Assembly: GCA_930633495.1 (NCBI GenBank) | Contig: CAKNFJ010000001.1 | Location: 186,001-250,000 of the forward strand | Direction of reading: 5' to 3' | Length of the DNA: 64,000 bases | DNA from: Hyphomicrobiales bacterium | Lineage (GTDB): Bacteria > Pseudomonadota > Alphaproteobacteria > Rhizobiales > Beijerinckiaceae | Shown: positions 10,397-19,352 of the stretch, in pieces | How the letters are laid out: each line of letters opens with the position of its first letter | How positions within the stretch are numbered: the stretch's first letter is position 1 | The notes under the pieces: generated by a model | What the model was told of the DNA's origin: nothing | The model's input: only the letters and a program-made list of their open reading frames with translations | The model's database searches: none | Made by a program: the position numbers and the translations under genes

Positions 10397-10836
10397 GCCG
10401 TGCCACCCTGCGTTGCCGCGACGCGGGCCAGGAACTCTTCCCCGGTCAGCCGTGGCCGCTCGCCGGCAAACGCATAGAGCGCCGGCTTTTCATCAATGAA
10501 GATCTCAGCGACGAAGGCGAAGGACGACTGATCGTCGAAGGCCTGGAAGGCCACCGCGACATGATCGTCACCACCTTCGCGCAGACGCCAGAACAGGCTT
10601 GACCCGCAGGTCTTGCAGAAGACGCGCTCGCCCCAGTCGGAGGACGGATAGATGCCGAGCGCCTGCTCGTCTGCGACCGAAACGCCCGAGCACGGCACCG
10701 CCATGAAGACGCCGCCACTCCATTTCCGGCACATGCCGCAATGGCAGACGTCCATCTCAGCCTTCTCAGGCTTCGCGGTGAAGCGCACCGCGCCACAGAG
10801 ACAGCCGCCGGACAGTTTTTCCGCCGCAGACGCCAT
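10393..10836 (-). CDS. GFA-family (glutathione-dependent formaldehyde-activating-like) zinc protein inserted between nuoC and nuoD
   Basis: A protein of 147 residues with the Mss4-like fold of the GFA/CENP-V family. Cysteine motifs are [10 protein letters not shown] near the start, [14 protein letters not shown] at about residue 30 and [13 protein letters not shown] at about residue 73. These are the usual structural and catalytic zinc ligands. Named family members bind glutathione-formaldehyde adducts, but most members have no proven substrate. The ATG at 10836 shares a base with the nuoC stop (TGATG); a GTG at 10839 is an alternative. It is coupled on both sides within the complex I operon, a position I do not know from the standard nuo order. 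A link to respiration is inference only. Confidence 0.9.
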   Translation of the reverse strand: MASAAEKLSGGCLCGAVRFTAKPEKAEMDVCHCGMCRKWSGGVFMAVPCSGVSVADEQALGIYPSSDWGERVFCKTCGSSLFWRLREGGDDHVAVAFQAFDDQSSFAFVAEIFIDEKPALYAFAGERPRLTGEEFLARVAATQGGTA

Positions 10837-11441
10837 CACGCCCCCTTCGCCTTCTCGTCGCCCGGCAGGACGTAATCCGTGCCTTCCCAGGGCGAGAGGA
10901 AATCGAAGTTGCGGAATTCCTGGTTGAGTTTCACCGGCTCGTAGACGACGCGCTTCTGCTCGTCGTCATAGCGAACCTCGACGAAGCCGGTCAGGGGAAA
11001 GTCCTTGCGCAGCGGATAACCCTCGAAGCCGTAATCGGTGAGGATGCGGCGCAGGTCCGGATGGCCGGAGAAGAGGATGCCGTAGAAGTCGTAGGCCTCG
11101 CGCTCGAACCAGTTCGCCGCCGGGAAGACGTCGACGACGGAGGGGACGGGTGTCGCCTCGTCGGTCTGGACCTTGACGCGGATGCGGCGGTTATGGTGCG
11201 GCGCCAGCATATGGTAGACGACGTCGAAGCGCTTTTCGCGGCCGGGATAGTCGGCGCCGGCGATGTCGGTGAAGTTCACGAAGCGGAAGCGCGGATCGCT
11301 GTAGAGCGTGCGCAGGACCTCGACGATCGAGGCCGCCTCGGCATGGATCGTCAATTCCTCGAAAGCGACGACGGCTTCCGTCACCGCGCCGGGCAGCGCG
11401 GCCTTGATCTCTTCGCCGAGTTGTACGAGCGCTTCGCTCAT
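10836..11441 (-). CDS. nuoC: NADH-quinone oxidoreductase subunit C
   Basis: 30-kDa-type peripheral subunit of complex I, 201 residues and not fused to NuoD. The family signature [20 protein letters not shown] is present, preceded by [20 protein letters not shown]. The start is the ATG at 11441 ([12 protein letters not shown]). The frame stays open further upstream through nuoB, but that extension is a shadow. It follows nuoB by 41 bp, and its stop overlaps the start of the GFA-family gene. Confidence 0.97.
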   Translation of the reverse strand: MSEALVQLGEEIKAALPGAVTEAVVAFEELTIHAEAASIVEVLRTLYSDPRFRFVNFTDIAGADYPGREKRFDVVYHMLAPHHNRRIRVKVQTDEATPVPSVVDVFPAANWFEREAYDFYGILFSGHPDLRRILTDYGFEGYPLRKDFPLTGFVEVRYDDEQKRVVYEPVKLNQEFRNFDFLSPWEGTDYVLPGDEKAKGA

Positions 11442-11482
11442 CGTCTCACCTTCATCGCCTGCAGCACCGACCGACAGAGCGC

Positions 11483-12067
11483 TCAGCGCTCGATCGTGCC
11501 GGTGCGGCGGATCTTCTTCTGCAGCAGCAGCACGCCGTAGAGCAGCGCTTCCGCCGTCGGTGGGCAACCCGGGACATAGATGTCGATCGGGACGATGCGG
11601 TCGCAGCCGCGCACCACCGAGTAGCTGTAGTGGTAGTAGCCGCCGCCATTGGCGCAGGAGCCCATCGAGATGACGTAGCGCGGCTCCGGCATCTGGTCGT
11701 AGACCTTGCGCAGCGCCGGGGCCATCTTGTTGGTCAGCGTGCCGGCGACGATCATCACGTCCGACTGGCGCGGCGAGGCGCGCGGCGCGAAACCAAATCG
11801 CTCGACGTCGTAGCGCGGCATCGAGAGCTGCATCATCTCGACGGCGCAGCAGGCGAGGCCGAACGTCATCCACATCAGCGAGCCCGTGCGGGCCCAGTTG
11901 ATCAGATCGTCGGTCGCAGTGACGAGAAAGCCCTTGTCGGCGAGCTCGTTGTTGATGTCGACGAAGAACGGATCACGCGCGCCCACGGGCTTGCCGTCCG
12001 GGCCGAGCAGCCCTCTCGGGGCCGGCGCGACGAGCGGATCACCACGATCGATCGCTGTGACTGCCAT
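11483..12067 (-). CDS. nuoB: NADH-quinone oxidoreductase subunit B
   Basis: Subunit carrying 4Fe-4S cluster N2, the last electron donor to quinone; 194 residues. Cluster ligands are Cys73 and Cys74 ([11 protein letters not shown]), Cys138 ([10 protein letters not shown]) and Cys168 ([14 protein letters not shown]). This is the adjacent-cysteine arrangement diagnostic of NuoB. The N-terminal 30 residues are a non-conserved extension. It lies 66 bp downstream of nuoA and 41 bp upstream of nuoC. Confidence 0.97.
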   Translation of the reverse strand: MAVTAIDRGDPLVAPAPRGLLGPDGKPVGARDPFFVDINNELADKGFLVTATDDLINWARTGSLMWMTFGLACCAVEMMQLSMPRYDVERFGFAPRASPRQSDVMIVAGTLTNKMAPALRKVYDQMPEPRYVISMGSCANGGGYYHYSYSVVRGCDRIVPIDIYVPGCPPTAEALLYGVLLLQKKIRRTGTIER

Positions 12068-12133
12068 GACCTAATCCTTGTGAACCTTTACCTGCCAGAT
12101 CGGGAGCGAGAAGCCGCTTCGTCACCGAACAGT

Positions 12134-12514
12134 TTAGTCCCACTCCAGCGCGCCCTTGCGCCACTCGTAGACGAAGCCCACGGTGAGCACGCCGAGGAAG
12201 ACCATCATCGACCAAAAACCATACCAGCCAAGGCTGCCGAAGGCGACGGCCCAAGGGAAGAGGAACGCGACTTCGAGATCGAAGATGATGAAGAGAATCG
12301 CGACCAGATAGAAGCGGACGTCGAACTTCATGCGGGCGTCGTCGAAGGCGTTGAAACCGCATTCATAGGCCGAGAGCTTTTCCGCATCCGGCTTCGAATA
12401 GGCGATCGCGAAGGGCGCGATCAGAAGGGCCAGGCCGATGACTGCCGAGACGCCGATGAACAGCACCAGAGGCAGGTAGTCGCTCAGGATGGATGGCACC
12501 GTGGCAGCTTGCAT
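12134..12514 (-). CDS. nuoA: NADH-quinone oxidoreductase subunit A, first gene of the nuo operon
   Basis: Small membrane subunit, 126 residues with three helices. The conserved loop [20 protein letters not shown] and the following [20 protein letters not shown] are diagnostic of NuoA. The ATG at 12514 was chosen because the protein then begins just before the first helix ([14 protein letters not shown]). An upstream extension in the same frame has no helix or conservation. It opens the complex I operon. The promoter must lie in the 333-bp divergent interval before the plus-strand peptidase gene. Confidence 0.96.
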   Translation of the reverse strand: MQAATVPSILSDYLPLVLFIGVSAVIGLALLIAPFAIAYSKPDAEKLSAYECGFNAFDDARMKFDVRFYLVAILFIIFDLEVAFLFPWAVAFGSLGWYGFWSMMVFLGVLTVGFVYEWRKGALEWD

Positions 12515-12847
12515 GGTCGAACTCACTTCAGACGGCCGCGGAGCGGCTCGCTGTCCCAGTCGCTTAGACCCTCGATTAGAATGAAGCAAGACTCCGCCGC
12601 GCCGCACAATCGCGCAAGCGGGTTGAATGCAGCGCAGAATGCGGCAGAATTCGGCGGCGTCCGCGCAGCGCTCCGAACAGCCGGGGCGAAATCTGCCGGA
12701 AAGCCTTATTTTTTGCCCGCAAAGACGTCAGCAATCCGTTCACCGTGCCGAATCGTTCAGGGCCGGGCAGGCCTCCTCCTTCGAAAGACGCCGAATGCTT
12801 CAATCGTTTCAGCCCGCCCTCGCTGCGACAGCGGTCCCTGCGGCACG
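12515..12847. other. Divergent intergenic region between nuoA and the M15 peptidase gene
   Basis: This 333-bp interval should hold the nuo operon promoter (minus) and the peptidase promoter (plus). I see no gene in it. An AT-rich tract (TTATTTTTTG at about 12706-12715) stands out in a GC-rich surrounding. No promoter match was convincing enough to place. Confidence 0.4.
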
Positions 12848-13573
12848 ATGAACTCCGCCTGCCTGCGCGCCGGGCTCGTTCCGGCGTTCGTCCTTCTGCT
12901 GTCCGCGACCTCGGCACCGGCCCAGGAGGGCGAGCGGGTGCGCGCGCCGCTGCCGCCGCAACGGCCCTTCGACCTGGATCTGGAGGGCACGCCCAAACTG
13001 CCGGCCATCGTCGTGCCGCCGCCCGCGCCCACAGCCTCGCCGTCCACCCGCAGCCTCGCCCAGAATACGCCACCCACCGCTCCGTCGACGGAAACACCGG
13101 AGCCCGAGACCGAGACCGAGGCCGAATCCGCCTCCGCGACGCCCCCCGCCGAAGGCACCCTGCCCGCTCCCGGCGAGCCTGACGACGACGAGGGCGTGGA
13201 ATGGCCGAAGCTGACACCGGGGCAGAAGGCGGGCGCGGAGCCGGATTTCGATCCCAATGAAAAGCCCGAGAGACCGGGCATCTCGACCGACCCCGGCACC
13301 TCGATTACCTGCCTGCCGAACCCGCTGAAGCAGATCCTCGGCAAGATTGCCGATCGCTACGGCGCGGTGAAGGTGACCTCGACCTGGCGGCCGCCCTGGC
13401 GCGCCCGGCGCGGCTCCTATCACAAGGGTTGCCAGGCGATGGATTTCCGGGTGCCGGGCGTGCGCCCGCGTCTCGTGCTGGAATGGGTGCGCGCCCTGCC
13501 CGAGGTCGGCGGCAACCATGTCTACTGGAACGGGCTGATCCATATCGATACCGGGCCGCGCCGGCCCTGGTAG
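12848..13573 (+). CDS. Secreted M15-family (YcbK/MepK-like) peptidoglycan peptidase
   Basis: 241 residues. A signal peptide is visible (LVPAFVLLLSATSAPAQ, cleavage near residue 26). A long Pro/Glu/Thr-rich, low-complexity linker spans about residues 30-130, and the catalytic domain occupies the last 110 residues. Zinc-ligand patterns typical of the M15/VanY-like fold are SYHKGCQAMDFRV (His and Asp) and NGLIHIDTGPRRPW (second His). The family cleaves peptide bonds in murein cross-links. The acidic Pro-rich stretch is probably a spacer that spans the periplasm. The gene lies divergent from nuoA and ends 32 bp from the convergent flavoprotein gene. The family call is firm; the exact bond cleaved is not shown by sequence. 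Confidence 0.82.
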   Translation: MNSACLRAGLVPAFVLLLSATSAPAQEGERVRAPLPPQRPFDLDLEGTPKLPAIVVPPPAPTASPSTRSLAQNTPPTAPSTETPEPETETEAESASATPPAEGTLPAPGEPDDDEGVEWPKLTPGQKAGAEPDFDPNEKPERPGISTDPGTSITCLPNPLKQILGKIADRYGAVKVTSTWRPPWRARRGSYHKGCQAMDFRVPGVRPRLVLEWVRALPEVGGNHVYWNGLIHIDTGPRRPW

Positions 13574-13605
13574 CCGTCGAGGCCCGGTTTCGAGGACGCG
13601 CAGCC

Positions 13606-14862
13606 CTAGAAGCGCTCGGCCGAGAACGATTCCAGCGCGCAGCAGGTCGGTGTCTGCGTCATCGCCTCGGCGAGCAGGCGCCCCGTCGCGGGGCCGAGCG
13701 TGAAACCGTGATGGGCGTGGCCGAAGGCGAACCACAGGCCGCGATGCCCGGGCGCCTTGCCGATGATCGGCAGCATGTCGGGCAAGCACGGCCGCGCGCC
13801 GCGCCACGGCTCGGCATCGAGGCGACACCCGAGCGGCATGATCGAGCGCGCGACCCGCTCAGCCCGGTCGAGCTGCCAGGAATCGGAAGGCTCGTCGCGT
13901 CCGGCAAGCTCGATTCCCGTCGTCAGTCGGATGCCGCGCTGCATCGGAGTCAGCACGAAACCGGCCTGCGCATCGCATAGCGGATGATGCGCGCCGCCGG
14001 CATCCGCTGCCTCGTAATGCATGTGGTAGCCGCGCTTGAAGCCGAGCGGAAAACGATAGCCGAAGCGCTCGTAGAAATCCTTCGACCACGGCCCCAGCGC
14101 GACGACCACCTCCGGCGCCTGCCATTGCCCCGCCCCGGTCGGCAAACGCCATTCCGCGCCTTCGTGATGCAAGGCGAGCGCGTCTGCCTTCGCCAGTGAG
14201 CCGCCTCGCGCCGTAAACAGCGCGGCGTAGGCGCGGGTTACGGCGCCGGGATCGCTGACCGTCACCGGATCGCGCCAGTGAATGGCGCCGGCCACCGAGC
14301 CGGGCAGCACGCCGGGCTCGCGGAGCCGCAACGCATCGTCGTCGAGCACATCGTAGGCGAGTCCGTACGACCCCAGTTCCGCGGCGGTCCGCACCGCCTG
14401 GTCGAGGCCGCGACGGGTGCGATAGAGTTCGATCCAGCCTCCGTTTCGCAGCAGCGGTTCGGCGCCAGCGGCCCTGGCCAGGTGCCGGTGCTCCTCGATG
14501 CTGCGTTCGATCAGGGGCAGGATCGCCCGCCCGAGTCGGTCGAGCCGGGCCGGTGCCGAATTCCACCAATAGCGGGCGAGCCAGGGCGCCATCCGCAACA
14601 GCGCCGCAGGGCGATAGCGCACGGCGATCGAGCGGTTCGAGGCGAAGGCCGCGAGCGTCGCGAGATCGCGCGGGAAAGCATAGGGAACGACGGAAGACCG
14701 CTCGATCAAGCCGGCATTGCCATGGCTGGTTTCGGCGCCCGGCTCGCCGCGATCGACCAGCAGAACCTTCCGGCCGCGCTCCTGCAGATGCAGCGCCGCG
14801 CTCACGCCGACGATGCCGGCCCCGAGCACGATCACGTCGGCTTGTCGTGTTGCAGTCGTCAT
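13606..14862 (-). CDS. FAD-dependent D-amino-acid dehydrogenase-like oxidoreductase (DadA family)
   Basis: About 418 residues of the DAO superfamily. The N-terminal dinucleotide-binding motif VIVLGAGIVGVSAALHLQ is followed by the acidic end of the second strand (LLVDRGEPGAETSHGNAGLI), and the SHGNAG segment is characteristic of DadA. The C-terminus has GLWFAFGHAHHGFTLGPATG, the usual FAD-closing segment. The family oxidatively deaminates D-amino acids or related amines and passes electrons to quinones. The start was taken at the ATG at 14862, eight residues before the nucleotide fold; an ATG at 14892 is possible. It is divergent from an RpiR regulator with an importer and peptidase operon, so it may belong to that regulon. 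Confidence 0.85.
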   Translation of the reverse strand: MTTATRQADVIVLGAGIVGVSAALHLQERGRKVLLVDRGEPGAETSHGNAGLIERSSVVPYAFPRDLATLAAFASNRSIAVRYRPAALLRMAPWLARYWWNSAPARLDRLGRAILPLIERSIEEHRHLARAAGAEPLLRNGGWIELYRTRRGLDQAVRTAAELGSYGLAYDVLDDDALRLREPGVLPGSVAGAIHWRDPVTVSDPGAVTRAYAALFTARGGSLAKADALALHHEGAEWRLPTGAGQWQAPEVVVALGPWSKDFYERFGYRFPLGFKRGYHMHYEAADAGGAHHPLCDAQAGFVLTPMQRGIRLTTGIELAGRDEPSDSWQLDRAERVARSIMPLGCRLDAEPWRGARPCLPDMLPIIGKAPGHRGLWFAFGHAHHGFTLGPATGRLLAEAMTQTPTCCALESFSAERF

Positions 14863-14955
14863 CGCGCAGGGAAAGCCCGTCTCCATCCGCACCCGAACGG
14901 GCGCTGCGACAGACGAGCCTCAAACCAAGCGGTTTTGCAAGAAAATAAAAATCCT

Positions 14956-14984
14956 TTGACATGATGAAAGAAAAATTTCTTCAT
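14956..14984 (+). promoter_or_regulatory. Predicted promoter with palindromic operator before the RpiR gene
   Basis: A perfect TTGACA at 14956-14961 is followed after 17 bp by CTTCAT (weak -10). Between and across them lies an imperfect palindrome at 14964-14984 (ATGAA...GAAA...TTTCTTCAT). RpiR-type regulators commonly bind GAAA/TTTC palindromes. Its placement between -35 and -10 suggests autorepression and possibly control of the divergent flavoprotein gene. Inference from sequence only. Confidence 0.5.
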
Positions 14985-15005
14985 GAGGCATCGCAGGGAG
15001 CCTCG

Positions 15006-15884
15006 ATGTCGCAGACCCTCCGCCAAAGGTTGCAGGCATGCCTCGCCGTCGGCTCCAAGGCCGACAAGGCGCTGGCGAGCTACATGCTGGCGCAGATGCC
15101 GAGCCTGCCCTTCGAGACGGCGGCGAGCCTGGCGGAAAAGGTTTCGGTCAGCGAGCCAACCGTGGGGCGGTTCTGCCGGACGCTGGGCTACAGGAGCTTG
15201 AAGGACCTCAAGGGCAGCCTCGCCGAGGAGATCGGGGACCGGCCCTGGCTGATCAGCGACCGGCTTCGCGACTTCCAACAGCGCAGCCGGGCGGGCGACG
15301 ACCAGCTCGCGCGCAGTCTTCAGCTTGAGATTGCCGGACTGGTCAGGCTCTACGAGCAGGCGCAGACGGAGGAGTGGAAGCGCGCCGCCCAACGGCTGGC
15401 GACGGCGCCCTCGGTCTATGTAACCGGCTTCCAGACCGAGCGCGGCCTCGCGCAATACCTCGCCAACCAGCTTCAGTATCTGCGCGACGGCGTGCACCTC
15501 GTCGATCTCGCCGCCGGGAACTTCTCGGAACTCCTGCTTTCGGACGAGGCCGGCCGCTGCCTCGTGATCTTCGAGGCGCGCCGCTATTCGCGCATGGCCA
15601 AGGTGCTGGCCGGGCAGGCGAAGGCAGCGGGCATCCCAACCACCCTCGTCACCGATTCCTTCTGCGACTGGGGCGGCGGGCTGGTCGACGAGATGCTGGT
15701 CGTCTCGACCGAATTCAACCTGTTCTGGGACTCGACCGCCCAGATGGCGAGCCTGAGCAACCTGCTGATCAACGCAGTCTTCGTCGAGCTCGGCCCGCAG
15801 GTCGAGCAGCGGCTGAACCGGATGGCGGAGCTCTACGGCCGCTTCACCGGCCATGTCGGCGATAGTTCCGGCCCATTGGGCTGA
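15006..15884 (+). CDS. MurR/RpiR-family transcriptional regulator with SIS domain
   Basis: About 292 residues. The N-terminal helix-turn-helix domain includes LPFETAASLAEKVSVSEPTV followed by GRFCRTLGYRSLKDLKGSL. The C-terminal sugar-isomerase (SIS) domain, from about residue 110, includes VYVTGFQTERGLAQYLANQL and CLVIFEARRYSRMAKVLAGQ. The family senses phosphosugars or other small metabolites and controls adjacent catabolic genes. I chose the ATG at 15006 because AGGGAG sits 5 bp upstream. The earlier ATG at 14961 overlaps the predicted promoter and palindrome and has no ribosome site. It lies 45 bp before the transporter operon, which it likely regulates. Confidence 0.88.
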   Translation: MSQTLRQRLQACLAVGSKADKALASYMLAQMPSLPFETAASLAEKVSVSEPTVGRFCRTLGYRSLKDLKGSLAEEIGDRPWLISDRLRDFQQRSRAGDDQLARSLQLEIAGLVRLYEQAQTEEWKRAAQRLATAPSVYVTGFQTERGLAQYLANQLQYLRDGVHLVDLAAGNFSELLLSDEAGRCLVIFEARRYSRMAKVLAGQAKAAGIPTTLVTDSFCDWGGGLVDEMLVVSTEFNLFWDSTAQMASLSNLLINAVFVELGPQVEQRLNRMAELYGRFTGHVGDSSGPLG

Positions 15885-15929
15885 ACCGCCAGGATTTTCG
15901 CAACATCTCGAAACAAAAGGGGAAGCGGG

Positions 15930-17498
15930 ATGAAGACGATGATGAAAGGGAGCATTCTGGCGCTGGGCCTCGCCGCGCTGGCAACGACCACGGCGCTAGC
16001 TCAGGAGGCGACGTTCGTGATGACCGCGCGCCTCGTCGGCGCGCCGACCTACAACCCGATCAAGGCGACCAAGCTCAACACGGCGACGACCCTGATCTTC
16101 GACCGCCTCGTCGTGCAGGACGCCGACCAGAGTTTCCACGGCCAGCTCGCGACGTCGTGGGAATCGAGCCCCGACGGCATGCTCTGGACGTTCAAGCTGA
16201 AGCCTGGCGTGAAGTTCCACAATGGCGAGCCGTTCAACGCCAAGACCATCGAATGGTGGGTGCCCCAGTTCAAGGGCACGGAGAACGCCTTCACCGTCGA
16301 GGCGATCGACAAGGTCGAAGTGGTCGACGACCTGACCGTGCGCTTCCACATGAAGCACCCCGACCCGAACCTGCTGTTCAACCTCGCCAGCTCCTTCATG
16401 AGCATTCCCGAGCCGAAATCCTATGACGCGCTCGGCGACAAGTTCGGCGTGACCGAAGCCATCGGCACCGGCCCCTACAAGATGCAGCAGTTCACCGTCG
16501 GCCAGCAGACCGTGCTGGTGCGCAACGACGACTACGCCTGGGCCTCCGATCTGTCGAAGAACCAGGGACCAGCCAAGTTCAAGAAGCTGACCTTCCGCGA
16601 AATCGCGGAGGAATCGACCGCCTATCTTGAATTGAAGACGGGCGGCGCCGATCTGCTCGTCAACGTGCCGACCGACTTCCTGCCGCGCATCCAGGCGGAC
16701 AAGGCCGTGAAGCTTCTGACCATTCCGGGCAACGAACTGGTCTACCTGCCGATCAACACCAGCGTCGACCCCTTCACGGACATCAAGGTCCGTGAAGCGA
16801 CCGCCTTCGCCATCAACCAGAAGGAAATCCTGACCAGCCTCTATGGCAGCAACGGCGCGGTCGCCGACACCTTCCTGATCTCGTCGCTGAAGGAATCGCA
16901 GGTCGATCCCAAATTCCGGATCGCCTACGACCCCGAGCGCTCGAAGAAGGTGTTCGACGCGGCCGGCTGGAAGGCCGGGCCCGACGGCATCCGCGTCAAG
17001 GACGGCAAGCGCCTCGAGGTGAAGCTCTGGGCCCAGAACGGCACCGAATTCAAGCGCCTCGCCGAGATCGTTCAGGCACAGCTCAAGGCCGTCGGCATGC
17101 AGGCCGAGATCAGCATCATCGATGCGGGCTCGATCAACGCGCAGTATCGCAAGAAGACCGACCACCAGCTCGCGGTCCGCTCCTATCAATGGACCAATGC
17201 CGACATCGTCGACTGGTTCTTCGCCGCGAAGCGCGCGGGCTATCCCAATGTCTCGATGTTCAACGATCCCGAGGCGGAGAAGCTGAACGACATCGCGATG
17301 AACAAGTCGAAGACCTGGGACGAGCGCGTGGCGAACTTCACCAAGTACCACGAATATGTGCTGTCGCAGTACCCGTTTGCGCCGATCTACCAGCCGGTGC
17401 AGAGCCTCGCCTATGGCAAGCGCATCGCGATGCCGGAGAAGATCCGCGGGATCGGCTTCTCCAGCCAGTCGATGATCGACATCGCGCCGGCGAACTGA
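15930..17498 (+). CDS. Peptide/opine-type ABC transporter substrate-binding protein (family 5)
   Basis: 522 residues. A Sec signal peptide is visible (GSILALGLAALATTTALAQE). The mature part matches SBP family 5 (DppA/OppA-like), with LATSWESSPDGMLWTFKLKP, GVKFHNGEPF and the characteristic AIGTGPYKMQQF and REATAFAINQKEIL segments. It should bind a peptide, opine or similar amine in the periplasm and deliver it to the two permeases that follow. It is the first transporter gene of the operon, 45 bp after the RpiR regulator and 32 bp before the first permease. The ligand cannot be read from the sequence. Confidence 0.9.
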   Translation: MKTMMKGSILALGLAALATTTALAQEATFVMTARLVGAPTYNPIKATKLNTATTLIFDRLVVQDADQSFHGQLATSWESSPDGMLWTFKLKPGVKFHNGEPFNAKTIEWWVPQFKGTENAFTVEAIDKVEVVDDLTVRFHMKHPDPNLLFNLASSFMSIPEPKSYDALGDKFGVTEAIGTGPYKMQQFTVGQQTVLVRNDDYAWASDLSKNQGPAKFKKLTFREIAEESTAYLELKTGGADLLVNVPTDFLPRIQADKAVKLLTIPGNELVYLPINTSVDPFTDIKVREATAFAINQKEILTSLYGSNGAVADTFLISSLKESQVDPKFRIAYDPERSKKVFDAAGWKAGPDGIRVKDGKRLEVKLWAQNGTEFKRLAEIVQAQLKAVGMQAEISIIDAGSINAQYRKKTDHQLAVRSYQWTNADIVDWFFAAKRAGYPNVSMFNDPEAEKLNDIAMNKSKTWDERVANFTKYHEYVLSQYPFAPIYQPVQSLAYGKRIAMPEKIRGIGFSSQSMIDIAPAN

Positions 17499-17530
17499 GT
17501 CAGGCCACGGCCGCACGCGGGAGATAAACC

Positions 17531-18463
17531 TTGCTGCGCTTCGCGATCCGGCGCCTCGCCATGCTGGTGCCGGTGTTCCTCGCCGTCTCGCTGGTGATCT
17601 TCATGATCATCCATCTGGTGCCCGGCGACCCCCTGGAACATCTGATCCAGGTGGGCTCCTCGCCGGAGCAGCGGGCGCAGATGATCGCCCGCTACGGCCT
17701 CGATCAGCCGCTGCTCGTGCAATACGGGCGCTGGCTTGCCAAGGTCGTCACCGGCGATCTCGGCGACGCCATCGTCATGCGCCAGCCGGTCTCGCGGCTG
17801 ATCGCCGAGAACATGCCGCACAGCCTCGCGCTCGGCGGCACCGCGCTGCTGTTTTCGACGACGGTGGGCATCGTCACCGGCGTGCTGGCCGCCTCTTTCC
17901 GCGACAGCCTGTTCGACCGGGCGGTGATGGGCTTCATCCTGCTCGGCTCGACGCTGCCGAGCTTCTGGCTGGCCCTGCTGATGATCCTGATGTTCGCTGT
18001 GCAATTCGAATGGTTCCCGGTCTCGGGCGCGCGGACATGGGACGCACTCGTGCTGCCGGCCCTGACCATCGGCATCGGCGGCACGGCCTTGATCGCCCGT
18101 GTCACCCGCGCGGCGATGGTCGAAATCTCGCAGCGCGATTTCGTGCGCGTACTCCAGGCCAAGGGCGTGCCGTTCTGGCGCATCCAGCTGCGCCATGTGC
18201 TCCAGCAGGCGATGCTGCCGGTGACGACCATCCTCGGCCTGCGCATCGGCTGGATTCTCGGCGGCGCTGTCACCGTCGAATACGTCTTCGCGCGACCCGG
18301 GCTCGGCTCCCTGCTGATCACCGGGCTCGGGCAGCGCGACTATCCGCTGGTGCAGGGCTGCCTGCTGATGCTCGCCATCGCGGTGATGCTCGGCACCCTG
18401 CTCGGTGACCTGGCCCAGGCCGCGCTCGATCCGCGCCTGCGCGAAGCGATGAGCGTCCGATGA
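17531..18463 (+). CDS. ABC transporter permease, DppB/OppB type
   Basis: 310 residues that start with a TTG codon. The protein begins MLRFAIRRLAMLVPVFLAVS, with the typical first helix, and continues LVPGDPLEHL and a GLDQPLLVQYGRWL segment characteristic of DppB-like permeases. The cytoplasmic EAA-like loop that contacts the ATPase is at about residues 215-235 (VRVLQAKGVPFWRIQLRHVL). About six helices are visible. Its last codon overlaps the start of the next permease gene (ATGA), as expected for a heterodimeric pore. Confidence 0.9.
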   Translation: MLRFAIRRLAMLVPVFLAVSLVIFMIIHLVPGDPLEHLIQVGSSPEQRAQMIARYGLDQPLLVQYGRWLAKVVTGDLGDAIVMRQPVSRLIAENMPHSLALGGTALLFSTTVGIVTGVLAASFRDSLFDRAVMGFILLGSTLPSFWLALLMILMFAVQFEWFPVSGARTWDALVLPALTIGIGGTALIARVTRAAMVEISQRDFVRVLQAKGVPFWRIQLRHVLQQAMLPVTTILGLRIGWILGGAVTVEYVFARPGLGSLLITGLGQRDYPLVQGCLLMLAIAVMLGTLLGDLAQAALDPRLREAMSVR

Positions 18464-19305
18464 GCCGCGCCTCACTCGCAACCCGCATTGCCCGTTCGCC
18501 GCGCGGCGCCATCTGCGCATTGTTCCTGATCGGCCTCGCGCTCTGCGCCGTCTTCGCGCCCTGGATCGCACCCTACGACTACGCGGCCCAGAAGCTCGCC
18601 ATGGCGAACACGCCGCCTTCGGCAGCCCATTGGCTCGGCACCGACGAATTCGGCCGCGATCTGCTCTCCCGCATCATCCAGGGTGCGCGGACATCGCTCA
18701 GCGTCAGCGTGTTCTCGATTGCGCTGTCGGTCATGGCGGGGGCGACGCTCGGTGCCGCAGCCGGCTATTTCGGCGGCTTCTTCGACCGGGTCGTCACCGT
18801 CGTCGTCGACCTGACCTGGTCCTTTCCGGAGATCCTGCTGGCGCTGATCCTGATCGCGATCCTCGGGCCCGGGCTGCACTCCACCGCCATCGCGATCGCC
18901 ATCGCCTATCTCGCGCAGTTCACCCGCCTGACGCGGGCGCAGGTCATGGCCCTGAAGGGTGAACTCTTCGTCGATGCGGCCGTGACCGCCGGCGCGCGCC
19001 CTGCCCGCGTGCTCTTCCTCCACCTCCTGCCCAATGCGATGACGCCAGTCATCGTCGCCGGGATGCTGGCGACGGGCGATGCGATCGTGCTCGAGGCGAC
19101 GCTCGGCTTCTTCGGCCTCGGCGCACAGCCGCCCGTGCCGAGCTGGGGAGCGATGATGAGCTCCGGCACCGCGCAGATCTTCATCGCGCCCTGGATCATC
19201 GTCTTTCCCGGCCTCGTCATCGCCACGACGGTCATCGCCATCAACCTGTTCGGCGATGCGCTGATCGAAGCCCTCGATATCCGCCGGCCGCTGCGGGACG
19301 GCTGA
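18460..19305 (+). CDS. ABC transporter permease, DppC/OppC type
   Basis: 281 residues. It contains the DppC N-terminal region APYDYAAQKLAMANTPPSAA and the highly conserved HWLGTDEFGRDLLSRIIQGA. The EAA loop is FVDAAVTAGARPARVLFLHL. It pairs with the preceding permease. No gene for the two ATPases (DppD/DppF type) lies in the operon: the next gene is a metallopeptidase. The importer must borrow ATPases encoded elsewhere, or they lie outside the window. Confidence 0.9.
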   Translation: MSRASLATRIARSPRGAICALFLIGLALCAVFAPWIAPYDYAAQKLAMANTPPSAAHWLGTDEFGRDLLSRIIQGARTSLSVSVFSIALSVMAGATLGAAAGYFGGFFDRVVTVVVDLTWSFPEILLALILIAILGPGLHSTAIAIAIAYLAQFTRLTRAQVMALKGELFVDAAVTAGARPARVLFLHLLPNAMTPVIVAGMLATGDAIVLEATLGFFGLGAQPPVPSWGAMMSSGTAQIFIAPWIIVFPGLVIATTVIAINLFGDALIEALDIRRPLRDG

Positions 19306-19352
19306 CGATCGCACGGGATCAGCAGTTTCCAGAGAACAGCCAGAGGAACGCC

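Noticed and set aside
17531..19305. Assigning the importer as dppBC
   Set aside because: Family membership is clear, but the ligand is not. Without ATPases and with an M81 partner, a dipeptide-specific name would be unsupported.
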